Part shown: positions 8,878 to 17,443 of the stretch, piece after piece
How the letters are laid out: every line of letters starts with the position of its first letter
Position numbering within the stretch: the stretch's first letter is position 1
DNA from: GCA-2724215 sp015660315
GTDB lineage: Bacteria; Latescibacterota; UBA2968; UBA8231
Length of the DNA: 64,000 bases
Direction: 5' to 3'
Assembly: GCA_029941315.1 (NCBI GenBank)
Contig: JAPYQE010000002.1
Coordinates: forward strand, 22,035 to 86,034
Program-made: the position numbers and the translations under genes
The notes under the pieces: model-generated
The model's input: the letters and a program-made list of their open reading frames with translations, nothing else
Told to the model about the DNA's origin: nothing
Databases searched by the model: none

Positions 8878-10278
8878 ATGAAATACGTATTATTGGCTTT
8901 GATCGGTCTCTTCGTCGCGATGTACGCCTATGCCGTCAGCACGATAGAAGTATTGGGCGACCCCGACCGCACAACAGTGGTCTGGGCCACCGACCCTAAC
9001 CCCGCGCGCACCAAACAGGTTGGCATCTTCGAAGAGCTAAACCCCGATCTCGAAGGACTGGTCGATAAAAGCGATGCCACCAAGCTCATCGTGCGCTGCG
9101 CTACCGACACCGGGCCGGACGTGGTCGATATTTACGATGTATTCTCGTTGGCAACCTTCGCCGAAGCGGGCATCCTGATGGATCTGACTCCTTTTGCCGA
9201 CTCGCTCGGCTTCGGCCTCGACGACACCTACCCACCACTGCGCGAAGGCTTGAGCTACGAAGGCAAGCAATATCGTTTCCCCTGCAATGTACACGCCAAC
9301 GCGATCATCTATAATAGAAAAGTACTCGCCGATCACGGCGCGCCGCTGCCGCAACCCGACTGGACCTGGGAAGACTTTATCGAGAGCGCGTTGGCTGTGC
9401 GCAACAAACCCTCCAAAAGCGGCGAAACGCACATCCCGTTCGCCAACTGGAACAGCGAGTGGGTCTTTCGCGATTTGTTGATCGGCCACGGCGGCGACTT
9501 TTTTACCGCCGATGGTTTGCACTCGCGCCTTGGTGAAGAGGTGTCGGTGCAGGCGATAGAACTATTCCGCGATATGGCGCTGAAACACGATATCATGCCG
9601 ACCTCAGCCGAGGCCAAATCACTCTCGTCGCAAGGTGGCTGGGGCTCGGGCGGCATCGCCTGGTTTTTCAACCAGCAGGCCGCCTATATCCACATCGGCC
9701 GTTGGGCCATCGTACAGGTACCGGTCTACCTTAAACGCAACCCCGACCTGGTCGAAAATATCGCTGCCGTGGCCTTGCCACGCGTGCCCGGACACCCCTC
9801 GCGCGGCATCGTCGGCACGAGGGCCGCCGGCATCAACGCCAAAACAAAAAACCCGGAAGCTGCCAAACGCTTTTTGCAATACTTGGCCAGCCGCGATTAC
9901 GGCGCGCTGATCGCCGCCGACGGCGATGCGCTGCCGCCCAACCCGGAATTGGCGCGCACCGGCGAGGACTTGGTCAACGAGCATATAACCGACCCCGCCT
10001 TCCACCAGCCCTTTATCGACGCCGTCGACAATGGCGTAACGATAAAGATGAGCCCATTTATCGAGGCGCAATTGGTACAAAGATGGGCATTAGAAGCCGT
10101 CGAACAGGTAGAAAACGGCGGCGACCCGCGCACCGCGATCACCCGCGTCGCCGACGAGATCGACAACCGCATCCGCCAAAACCTGCGCCGCCGGCCCGCG
10201 CTGCAGGCCAAATACGAGCAGGTCACCGGTAAACCCTATCGCGACGACTGGTGGAAAGACGAAATCGCCACGCGCTGA
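8878..10278 (+). CDS. Extracellular sugar-binding protein of the ABC importer
   Basis: A 466-residue family 1 solute-binding protein. The N-terminus (MKYVLLALIGLFVAMYAYAVS) is a hydrophobic signal or anchor without a lipobox cysteine, so it is either secreted or membrane-tethered by an uncleaved helix. The mature part begins with TTVVWATDPN and includes PDVVDIYDVFSLATFAEAGI and LKYEGKQYRFPC-like segments typical of the two-lobed fold; aromatic residues (WTWEDF, NWNSEWVF) are suited to stacking on sugars. It closes the cupin-permease-permease operon. Ligand unknown. Confidence 0.9.
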   Translation: MKYVLLALIGLFVAMYAYAVSTIEVLGDPDRTTVVWATDPNPARTKQVGIFEELNPDLEGLVDKSDATKLIVRCATDTGPDVVDIYDVFSLATFAEAGILMDLTPFADSLGFGLDDTYPPLREGLSYEGKQYRFPCNVHANAIIYNRKVLADHGAPLPQPDWTWEDFIESALAVRNKPSKSGETHIPFANWNSEWVFRDLLIGHGGDFFTADGLHSRLGEEVSVQAIELFRDMALKHDIMPTSAEAKSLSSQGGWGSGGIAWFFNQQAAYIHIGRWAIVQVPVYLKRNPDLVENIAAVALPRVPGHPSRGIVGTRAAGINAKTKNPEAAKRFLQYLASRDYGALIAADGDALPPNPELARTGEDLVNEHITDPAFHQPFIDAVDNGVTIKMSPFIEAQLVQRWALEAVEQVENGGDPRTAITRVADEIDNRIRQNLRRRPALQAKYEQVTGKPYRDDWWKDEIATR

Positions 10279-10308
10279 GCATTGCGCCCACAACTCCAAA
10301 CCACCAAA

Positions 10309-10525
10309 GTTTCCAAGGACCAGTTGCAGGGTGCGACGCAGGGCGTTTTAGGTCATGGGGGGGATGGGTGCCGTCTTGCGGGCTGGGGTGGATGAAAAAG
10401 GGCCTGGCCGTGCGGTCGTCGAGAGAGTGGTCGCGACCGCCAGCCGTCGGGCGACGGCCCCCGCAACCGGACCACCCGCACGCCATTCGCTGCTGATACT
10501 GCATTATAGAAGGCATAAAAATACC
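10309..10525. repeat. Intergenic palindromic repeat, copy A (diverged)
   Basis: The left arm at 10324-10350 (TTGCAGGGTGCG ... GGGCGTTTTA) matches that of copy B at about 22 of 27 positions, and the flank GTTTCC.AGG is shared too. The core GATGAAAAAGGGCCTGGCC resembles the cores of copies B and C. The right end TAAAAATACC is at 10516-10525. It is longer than the other copies (about 215 bases), so it may contain extra sequence. The right end coincides with the point at which the SDR reading frame loses similarity. Confidence 0.6.
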
Positions 10526-10795
10526 GGCAAGCTTTTGTATACCGGCATTGACGAAGAGCGTGGTCGGGCCACCCACTTGCTCAGCTGCCGCCGCAATCGA
10601 CCGGCGCACTGCACTGCGCTGGCCCACATCGGTATCGAAATAAGTGATGGACCCGCTATGCCCTTCCTGCGCAAGATCTGCGACAGCCTGGGCGTTAATA
10701 TCGAAAACCGCGACGTCAAAACCATTAGCGGCAAATTTGCGCACAGAAGCTGCACCGATCCCGGTCGCGCGCCCAGTGATAAAGACTGCTGCCAT
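10525..10795 (-). pseudogene. SDR-family dehydrogenase, truncated after about 90 residues
   Basis: The minus strand starts with ATG at 10795, preceded by a strong AAGGAGG. It reads a good Rossmann N-terminus: MAAVFITGRATGIGAA with the TGxxxGIG nucleotide loop, then VAVFDIN, then FVNAGIQKLAG near residue 85, the NAG segment of short-chain dehydrogenases. Similarity stops there. Usual members are about 250 residues with a YxxxK site, which is absent. The frame continues into the low-complexity repeat copy A and has no further protein character. It is a broken gene cut at the repeat border. A second, intact SDR lies at 24750. Confidence 0.75.
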
Positions 10796-10962
10796 TATTG
10801 CAGTGCCTCCTTGTATACATTGCTTATCGGAAAATTGAAAATGTACGATAATTCTATAATCTTGCCCCTGCTGCTCCCCCATCCTATCTTGAGCGCTATC
10901 ATGCGATAAGAATATTTGCCAGCATGGCGTTTTAGCCATGTTAAAAATTCAAGGAGCACACC

Positions 10963-11781
10963 ATGCGCATCGATTCCCATACACACATCTGGACGCTTGG
11001 CGCACCGCCCTTTCCCCACAACGACGAGATGTCCACCGCCCGGCCGGAGTATCCGGGTCTGGTAGAAGACCTGATCCGCTTTATGGACCTCAACAATATT
11101 GATCGCACCGTCCTGATTCAATGCATGTACCACGGCTATGACAATAGTTATATGTGTGACGCCCTGAGGCGGTTTCCCGGTCGCCTGCACGGCAGTGCGC
11201 TGATTGACCCATTGCAACCGGGTGCCGCTGATACGTTGCTGCGCCTTCATCAGGAGCACGGCGTACAGGGGATGCGACTCTACCCGATCATCGACAAGGA
11301 CGCCTCGTGGCTGTCGAGCGAGGGGCAAAACGCGCTATGGGAGACTGCACGCAAGCTGGGGGTAGCCTTTACCTGGTTCGGAAGATGCCAGCAGATCCCG
11401 CTACTCGAACCGATGTTGGCGCGCTTCCCCGAAGTCAATGTGATCGTCGATCACCTCGGCGAACCCGATCTGTGCAAGGGCTTAGACGGCGATTTCAGCC
11501 TATTGCTAGCTGCCGCCAAACACGCCAATCTCTATGTCAAAGCGACGCGTATCGACGGGATTTCTAAAACACCTTGGCCACACTTGGATGTGCACCCCTA
11601 CGTAAAAGCCGTCTACGAGGCATTCGGCCCCGAACGCATGTTAGGCTGTACGGGTTTCCCGGAAAACCCGCAGCGCGGAGAAGCGGTCGGTTTTCGCGTA
11701 ATCGAAGAAGAAATGGATTTTCTTTCCGCAGAGGACCAAGCGTGGTTGCTCGGCAAAACGGCGGATGCACTCTACGGATAG
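10963..11781 (+). CDS. Amidohydrolase family 2 (metal-dependent TIM-barrel hydrolase)
   Basis: A 272-residue protein of the PF04909 family, which includes decarboxylases, lactonases and amidohydrolases. The N-terminal metal motif is IDSHTHIW (3-10). GMRLYP and VIVDHLGEPD supply the middle strand and His site. The usual C-terminal R.mwGSDfP signature is here RMLGCTGFPENP, so the expected metal or catalytic Asp is replaced. The start ATG has AAGGAGC upstream. It stands alone on the plus strand, convergent with a sulfatase. Substrate unknown; sugar-lactone or enol-type hydrolysis is common in glycan loci. The odd active site could change or abolish catalysis. Confidence 0.83.
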   Translation: MRIDSHTHIWTLGAPPFPHNDEMSTARPEYPGLVEDLIRFMDLNNIDRTVLIQCMYHGYDNSYMCDALRRFPGRLHGSALIDPLQPGAADTLLRLHQEHGVQGMRLYPIIDKDASWLSSEGQNALWETARKLGVAFTWFGRCQQIPLLEPMLARFPEVNVIVDHLGEPDLCKGLDGDFSLLLAAAKHANLYVKATRIDGISKTPWPHLDVHPYVKAVYEAFGPERMLGCTGFPENPQRGEAVGFRVIEEEMDFLSAEDQAWLLGKTADALYG

Positions 11782-11809
11782 GGACAGACTGCAATGTCGT
11801 TCACCCCAG

Positions 11810-13336
11810 TCAGCTATGTCCTGCAAGCGGCATCCCGTTTTTATCAAAGAGATGCCTGCGGTCCGGACCGCAATCCGGATCATCTAACCAAGGCGTGTGC
11901 TCGTGCCAGTGCAATAACCGTTTCTTGAGCTCGGCTTCGATATCCGGCGCGCGACCGGTCCCAACAATATTATCAAACTCATAAGGGTCGTTTTCAAGGT
12001 CGTAAAAACAGCAGTCGGCGTCGACCAGTCTATGGCTATCGGCGTCGAGACACATACCGTAAAGATGCGATGGGGTGCGTATGCCGATTTCGGTCAGCCC
12101 TTTCCCACTGCTGCTACCAGACGTCTCGATAAAAGACCAGTTACGGTCAAGCCCGGTGCATTCGCCCGCGAGGATCGGCAACAGGGATTGGCCTTGCAGA
12201 TGCCCCTGCTGGGCGAGGCCGCAGGCGTCAAGTATGGTCGGCATGATATCAATCGTCGAGGCGACCTGGTCGCAATTTACAGCCGGCGCCCAATGCCCCG
12301 GCAAACGACAGAGCATCGGCACGCGAATCGATTCTTGCAATAACACACCCTTGTTCCATCGCTGGTGGCTGCCGAGCGTGTCACCGTGGTCGGAAGTGAA
12401 AATAACGATCGTATCGTCGGCCAGCCCATTAGCTTCCAACGACTGCAGCATCCGACCGAGCATATCGTCTACCCAGGTAACTGCACCATAATAGAGCGCC
12501 GTCAACGCCCGAACATCGAAATCGATCGGCAGTTTGAGCGTATGCGGTTCAAAATAATGATAATACACATAATCCCAGAGATAGATTTTAAACCAATCGT
12601 CCGATGCCGGCAGCCGCCCGTCCGGCGCGACATTGGGCCTCAAGGGAATATCCTCCGGCGCGTACATATTGAGATATTTTTCGGGCATGTCGCCGAGCGG
12701 CATATGCGGGGGCATCATGCTATAATAAAGGAAAAAGGGATCGCGTGACGCGGCATCTTCTGCAGAGCGGTCTGCAAAGAAGCCTTCCACCCTTTCGATT
12801 TCGCGCTCAACGCTGAACCCTTCTACTGCGACGGGTGCCGCGCCGTCGATCATAAATTGCTGCTTGCTATGCCGATGGTTGGTAAGCGGCAACACGCTGT
12901 GGTCGAAACCTATCGATTCTGGACAAGGCCTAATATGCCATTTGCCGATGACGGTAGACTCGTAACCGGCCGCACGTAAAACCTCCGGCAAGGTCGTAGC
13001 CTGCAGATGCGCACCGCGTGCACGCTCGGGGAACTCGGGTTCGAGCATCGACCAGCGCTCGCCCTCGGTGGGCACAAAATCGTTGGCGAGGTGGCCATTG
13101 CAGGTGCGGCTGTGTTGGCCAGACATCAGCGCCGAACGCGCAGCCATGCAGACAGGATTGCTGCTGACCGCGGTCTCAAAGCGCACGCTTTCTGCGGCGA
13201 GACGGTCGATGTTGGGAGTGCGGATAATATCGTTGCCGTAGCAGCCGACTTCGAAAGCACGCAACTGGTCACAGAGACAGACGATAATATTGCGCGCTGC
13301 ACCGCTGGGTGCCGCGCGATCTGTAATTCGTTTCAC
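11810..13336 (-). CDS. S1 sulfatase with a CMAAR active-site motif
   Basis: A 508-residue sulfatase without an obvious signal peptide. Metal-binding segments are IIVCLCDQLRA (17-27) and VIFTSDHGDTLGSHQRWNKG in the C-terminal half. The formylglycine site is CMAAR (63-67), with Ala instead of the usual Pro (CxPxR); such CxAxR variants are accepted by some maturases. GKWHIRP and DMPEKYLNMY are typical family segments. It ends 28 bases from the convergent amidohydrolase gene. Probably a sulfate-ester or phosphonate-like hydrolase acting on an oligosaccharide; substrate not predictable. Confidence 0.93.
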   Translation of the reverse strand: MKRITDRAAPSGAARNIIVCLCDQLRAFEVGCYGNDIIRTPNIDRLAAESVRFETAVSSNPVCMAARSALMSGQHSRTCNGHLANDFVPTEGERWSMLEPEFPERARGAHLQATTLPEVLRAAGYESTVIGKWHIRPCPESIGFDHSVLPLTNHRHSKQQFMIDGAAPVAVEGFSVEREIERVEGFFADRSAEDAASRDPFFLYYSMMPPHMPLGDMPEKYLNMYAPEDIPLRPNVAPDGRLPASDDWFKIYLWDYVYYHYFEPHTLKLPIDFDVRALTALYYGAVTWVDDMLGRMLQSLEANGLADDTIVIFTSDHGDTLGSHQRWNKGVLLQESIRVPMLCRLPGHWAPAVNCDQVASTIDIMPTILDACGLAQQGHLQGQSLLPILAGECTGLDRNWSFIETSGSSSGKGLTEIGIRTPSHLYGMCLDADSHRLVDADCCFYDLENDPYEFDNIVGTGRAPDIEAELKKRLLHWHEHTPWLDDPDCGPDRRHLFDKNGMPLAGHS

Positions 13337-13668
13337 GATAAGCAGACCCGGTTTCTATAAAGCAATCTGGGGTTGTGGACGACACGACGGTGCCGCGCGG
13401 AATATTAAGATGCTCTTAAGAGGTATAGCCAAGCGTCGACGCTTCGCCCACGTCTCCAGCTACCGATTCCAGGGCGAATTGCATCCTGTGATCGAATTTA
13501 TATATGCACTATTAATGCGCTATTTTATACGGCTGCGTGACAGGCTGGGAGCCATCAGAGAATCCCAGGGTGGAAGAATTGATCGAGCGACTGGAAAGCG
13601 CTTTTGGTGTAAAGCGGAAAAGCCAATGAGCGGCACTCACTGGTATAGCTTATAACGAATAACAGGTT
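13337..13668. other. Intergenic region, at most a short coding-like tail
   Basis: About 330 bases between the sulfatase start and the RidA stop. Near 13549-13637 a plus-strand frame reads ENPRVEELIERLESAF... to a stop and has an amphipathic, protein-like look, but it has no start or recognised family. It could be the end of a lost gene. Nothing else seen. Confidence 0.3.
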
Positions 13669-14043
13669 TCAATTACCTAACCAGGCAACGCCGTCGATCT
13701 CGACGAGGATCTGTTTGTACATATCGCCGGCGCCGACAAGCCGCCGCGTCGGCATAGGTGCACCATCAAAAAATTCCATATAAGCGCTGTTGAAGCCGTC
13801 GCGATCCTCCATATCCAATAAAAAAACATTGACTCGCACCAACTGCGCCATCGTCGCACCCTCCCCTTGCAACGTCCGCCGTATCGCATCCATAGTAAAA
13901 CGCGTTTGCTCGCCAATATCGGCACCGATGACATTTAGATCGTCATCGACGGGTCCAAAACCGGACAGATACAAAGTATCCCCGGCGCGCCGCGTCATGC
14001 TGTAAAACGGTTCGGTCGCAACAACTGGTTCATCGCTCATCAC
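13669..14043 (-). CDS. RidA/YjgF/UK114-family protein
   Basis: A 124-residue protein of the RidA superfamily, whose members form trimers and hydrolyse reactive enamine/imine intermediates released by PLP enzymes. Seen here: DTLYLSGFGPVDDDLNVIG (strand and ligand-loop region), ATMAQLVRVNVFLLDM (the central helix and strand), and PTRRLVGAGDMY near the end, where family members carry the substrate-binding Arg. It stands alone on the minus strand, with repeat copy B lying upstream between it and the GNAT gene. Whether it is a true RidA deaminase or a subgroup with another role cannot be decided. Confidence 0.9.
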   Translation of the reverse strand: MMSDEPVVATEPFYSMTRRAGDTLYLSGFGPVDDDLNVIGADIGEQTRFTMDAIRRTLQGEGATMAQLVRVNVFLLDMEDRDGFNSAYMEFFDGAPMPTRRLVGAGDMYKQILVEIDGVAWLGN

Positions 14044-14124
14044 AACTCCTTTAAGTGGTATATGACTAGCAGAAACCGCTTAGTATATCCATTGTGGTTC
14101 TATAAAATGGTACAAACTACATAC

Positions 14125-14282
14125 GTTTCCGAGGTCTGGTTGCGGGGTGCGACAGAGGGTGTTTTTCGGGGCGGTGGTGGGGTAAAAGGGGCTGGCCGGG
14201 TTAGGTGCCGGTGAGTCAGCGCGCCGGCGCTGCGAGGGGCAACGGCCCGGAGTCTAAAAATACCCGGAGACGCACCCCGCAA
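14125..14282. repeat. Intergenic palindromic repeat, copy B (best preserved)
   Basis: Arms at 14140-14166 and 14256-14282 are inverted repeats matching at about 22 of 27 positions: the outer part TTGCGGGGTGCG pairs perfectly with CGCACCCCGCAA, and the inner part GGGTGTTTTT pairs with AAAAATACCC. The 89-base core is G-rich on the plus strand and contains GGTAAAAGGGGCTGGCC. It shares arms and core motifs with copies A and C. No reading frame; it would fold into a long hairpin as RNA or single-stranded DNA. Confidence 0.75.
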
Positions 14283-14305
14283 TCAAACCAGCCACACAAA
14301 ACAGT

Positions 14306-14857
14306 TTATTCTACAGCCCCACCCGCCCACTCCTGCGCCAACATCGCGTAAAGATACTGGTCGTGCCACACTTCGTCGAAATGGACGATACCGCGAAAGA
14401 AAGCCTCCTGCCGCATACCCAACCGCTCCATCATCGCCCTCGACCTCACATTCTGCGCATCGCAGTGGGCCGTCACTCGGTGCAAGCCAAGCGTGTCGAA
14501 TGCGAAGCCCATCATCGCCCGACTCGCCTCGCTGGCCAAACCCTGCCCCTGATGGCCATGGTGCAGAAACCAACCAACGTCGCCTTGGCGATGGGCTTGG
14601 CTCGCCACCTTGACACATACGGTGCCAATCATCTTGCCAGTTGATTTCATTTCGACCGCCAGGTGCAGATAGTCGCCCTCCGAGCCAAGCGCCAAGTCAC
14701 GAGCGATCGCGATAAAATTGCGCGCCTGGTCTTCAGTATAAGCACTCCGGCTCAAATAACGAGTATGCTCAGAAGAGGACTCGTATTCGAAGAAATCCCG
14801 CAGATCATCGTCTCGCATTCGGCGAATGATCAATCGCTCCGTTTCGATGGGCTCCAC
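14306..14857 (-). CDS. GNAT-family N-acetyltransferase, RimJ/RimL-like
   Basis: A 183-residue acetyltransferase (PF13302 type). ETERLIIRRMRDDDLRDFFE is the characteristic start; WFLHHGHQGQGLASEASRAM contains the acetyl-CoA pyrophosphate loop (QGQGLA); LHRVTAHCDAQNVRSRAMME with MERLGMR is the conserved C-terminal segment. It transfers acetyl from acetyl-CoA to an amine, such as a protein N-terminus or a small molecule. It stands alone on the minus strand with repeat copy B directly downstream. Confidence 0.92.
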   Translation of the reverse strand: MEPIETERLIIRRMRDDDLRDFFEYESSSEHTRYLSRSAYTEDQARNFIAIARDLALGSEGDYLHLAVEMKSTGKMIGTVCVKVASQAHRQGDVGWFLHHGHQGQGLASEASRAMMGFAFDTLGLHRVTAHCDAQNVRSRAMMERLGMRQEAFFRGIVHFDEVWHDQYLYAMLAQEWAGGAVE

Positions 14858-15082
14858 GACAGACTCCCGGTTTTAAATACTGATACAAAAGTACAAGCGA
14901 CGATTTATTAAGGGCTTTTTTGCGCACCCGGTCAAATCGCACTGCATTTTTCCACCCTTTCTCAGCATGACGGTTAGCAACACCTGCACCACTATATATG
15001 CTTCTATTGAACAAATTTCACTAAGCTAATCTCGATTGTGCCTTTCTCGCGACGCACGCCAAATTAAAACCGCCTTTTATGA

Positions 15083-15480
15083 GCAAAAAATGCTATCGAA
15101 AACGCGATGGTCATCGCCTTTTCCGCCCATCACAAATTCAACATAGCAGAGCGGGTGAATTTCACGACCTTAAACGGCGAGCGATATATTGACCGCCTGC
15201 ACTGCGAGTTCGGCGATGAGTTCGTTCTGAGCTTGGCGAGCGCAAAGCGGAACTGACCTTCCTCTACGCCAGCGAACGAGAAGATTAGATACAAAGTATG
15301 GTCGCCACTGGTATGGGGATTTGCCCCTTGCCCGAATTCATCATCGAGCAGCCGGACATACAAAAGCGACCGATGGTTAAACCAGCGTTCAGTCGGTCGA
15401 TTAAGTTTGCCCATATTCCCAAACGCGAGCGCGAATATTTCATTTTATCATTACTCGACGAGACCAAACGCAGCCCCTGA
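15083..15480 (+). pseudogene. LysR-type regulator, decayed C-terminal domain
   Basis: The plus strand reads MVIAFSAHHKFNIAERVNF, then GERYIDRLHCEFGDEF, resembling the middle of a LysR substrate-binding domain. It stops near 15255. About 15298-15480, in another frame, reads VATGMGICPLPEFIIEQP and HIPKRER, then YFILSLLDE, matching the C-terminal end of the same domain (G.GI..LPEF ... F...L.E). The DNA-binding helix-turn-helix part is missing and at least one frameshift separates the pieces. It is a dead regulator fragment, possibly once governing the adjacent operon at 15646. Confidence 0.6.
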
Positions 15481-15645
15481 CTTCTCGCGATAGATAGTTG
15501 ATATAGGCCTTTTCAGCTAGCGCGGTCGTGGCAAAAAAACGGGGTATTAACCGGTAGAAAATGACATCACCCCATAATATCCTGGCGCAAAAAGAACTAC
15601 AACATTGTTTATGTATCTCATACTACTATACCGTCAGGAGCAAGA

Positions 15646-16551
15646 ATGAAAGAGATAGGATTCATCGGCCTGGGCAATATGGGCATCAGCATGGCCAAAA
15701 ATCTCATCGAAAACGGTTTCAACCTCACCGGATTCGACCTCAATCCACAGCAACTAGACACACTCAAAGAGTTGGGCGGCACACCGGTCGCCACCTGCAA
15801 GGAAGTTGGGGAAAAGGCCGACGCCGTTTTCATCATGGTGCTCAGTGGCGCACAGATCAAACAAGCGCTCTTCGGCGACTCGGGCTTACTCGCAAGCCTT
15901 AAACCCGGGTCCACGATCATCGTCTCGGCCACCGTGCACCCGTCAGAGATACGCGAACTCGAACAGCCCATCCTCGACCGGGGCATCCACCTGGTCGATA
16001 CCCCGGTCAGCGGCGGCAAGCCCGGCGCGGAAGGCGGCACGCTCACCCTAATGACAGCAGCGCCACAACAGGTATTCGACGATATCAAACCCGTGCTGCA
16101 GGCCGTCGGTAAAAACATCTTTCACGTCGGCGAGGAAGTCGGCCTGGGCCAAACCGTCAAAGCGTCTTTACAGGCCCTCATCGGCTCGACCTTCACCGCC
16201 ATATTCGAATCGTTAGTGCTCGGCGTCAAATCGGGCGCGAAGGCCGAGATCCTCTTTGAAGTTTTCCGCTCCAGCGGGGTCGGCAGCCCCCTTTTTGAAA
16301 ACGCCGCTTCGCTCATCATGGAACGAAAATTCAAAGACACCGGCAGCCATATCGGCACCATGTACAAAGACCTCGGCATCACGATGAATATGGCCAAGGA
16401 AAATGGCGTATCGATGTTCACCACCAGCGCCGCTTTTGAGCTATTTCAGGCGGGCATCTCGCTTTTCCCAGACGAAGACAATTGGTCCATCGTCAAATTG
16501 CTCGAGCAAATCGCCGGCACAACCGTAGAGAAATCCGCCGAGGAGGCATAA
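15646..16551 (+). CDS. 3-hydroxyisobutyrate dehydrogenase-family NAD(P) oxidoreductase
   Basis: A 301-residue beta-hydroxyacid dehydrogenase. The nucleotide-binding motif is GFIGLGNMG (5-13). The substrate motif DTPVSGGKPGAEGGTL is at 118-133. The catalytic Lys172 sits in GQTVKASLQ (usual GxxxKxxxN; here Gln replaces Asn). The family reduces or oxidises 3-hydroxy acids such as tartronate semialdehyde or 3-hydroxyisobutyrate. A good AGGAG precedes the ATG. It heads an operon with a sugar isomerase/epimerase and a CE15-like esterase, which points to sugar-acid breakdown (a GarR-like step) rather than valine catabolism. That is inference from context. Confidence 0.92.
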   Translation: MKEIGFIGLGNMGISMAKNLIENGFNLTGFDLNPQQLDTLKELGGTPVATCKEVGEKADAVFIMVLSGAQIKQALFGDSGLLASLKPGSTIIVSATVHPSEIRELEQPILDRGIHLVDTPVSGGKPGAEGGTLTLMTAAPQQVFDDIKPVLQAVGKNIFHVGEEVGLGQTVKASLQALIGSTFTAIFESLVLGVKSGAKAEILFEVFRSSGVGSPLFENAASLIMERKFKDTGSHIGTMYKDLGITMNMAKENGVSMFTTSAAFELFQAGISLFPDEDNWSIVKLLEQIAGTTVEKSAEEA

Positions 16552-16555
16552 TAAA

Positions 16556-17425
16556 ATGAAGTTAGGCGTCATCACCGACGGCATCAGCCGAGATTTCGAG
16601 CACGCATTAAAGCGCATGGCCGAGTTTGAACTTCAGCATGCCGAGCTGCAATTTGTTTGGGACAAAGAGGTCGGAGATCACAGCAACGAGCAGATTCAAC
16701 AGATAAAAACGCTCGCGGAACAATACAACATTACCATCTCCTGTATCTCACGCCATAATTTCGCCGGCTTGTCCGTTATGGACGTCGAACCGGCAGATGA
16801 AATATTCCAAACACATTTGCACGGGCTTAAATGCTGTATCGATATGGCCAAAACGCTCGGCACGAAGCTCGTGCGCATTATGAGCGGCCGCAAAGAAATG
16901 ATCCTTTTCGGGCACAATGGCGCGGAAGTTTGGAATGTCAGCAATGGCGCCTGGGATCGCTTTCTAAAACTTATGGAGCCCATCGTGCAAGTCGCCGAGG
17001 ACAACGACGTCACGCTCGTCGTCGAGACGGGGAACAACTCGATGATCACCTCGGGTTTTCTCGGCAAAAAACTCATCGACGACTTGGGTAGTAAACGTCT
17101 TAAGATCCTTTGGGACATTCCCAACACCCTCTACTGCGCCGATATACCCTATCCGAATGCCTACGAACACATCAAAGACCACATCGGCCATATCCACATC
17201 AAGGACGCCAAGGTCAATATCCCTCACGCGACCTTGGGCATTTGCCCACTGGGCGAAGGCGACGCGGCACCCTATCTCGCAGACATCGCCACGGCGCTAA
17301 AACGAGACAACTACCAGGGCATCATCTCCTACGAAAGCGTCTATCGCCCCGACGGCGGCACATTCGAAGACGGGTTCAGGACTTGTATGCCGGCGTTCAA
17401 AAGGATTTTCGGCGATGATGCATAA
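16556..17425 (+). CDS. Sugar phosphate isomerase/epimerase (xylose isomerase-like TIM barrel)
   Basis: A 289-residue protein of the PF01261 family. MKLGVITDGIS opens the barrel; VRIMSGRKEM, TLVVETGNNSMITSG, LKILWDIPNTLY, IGHIHIKDAKV and GIISYESVYRP supply the metal-binding Glu, Asp, His and Glu expected on the barrel strands. The gene starts 4 bases after the dehydrogenase stop, with GAGGAGG just upstream. It probably interconverts a ketose/aldose or epimerises a sugar acid in the same pathway as its neighbours. Specific substrate unknown. Confidence 0.9.
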   Translation: MKLGVITDGISRDFEHALKRMAEFELQHAELQFVWDKEVGDHSNEQIQQIKTLAEQYNITISCISRHNFAGLSVMDVEPADEIFQTHLHGLKCCIDMAKTLGTKLVRIMSGRKEMILFGHNGAEVWNVSNGAWDRFLKLMEPIVQVAEDNDVTLVVETGNNSMITSGFLGKKLIDDLGSKRLKILWDIPNTLYCADIPYPNAYEHIKDHIGHIHIKDAKVNIPHATLGICPLGEGDAAPYLADIATALKRDNYQGIISYESVYRPDGGTFEDGFRTCMPAFKRIFGDDA

Positions 17426-17443
17426 CTCGGCGGACAGAACAAC

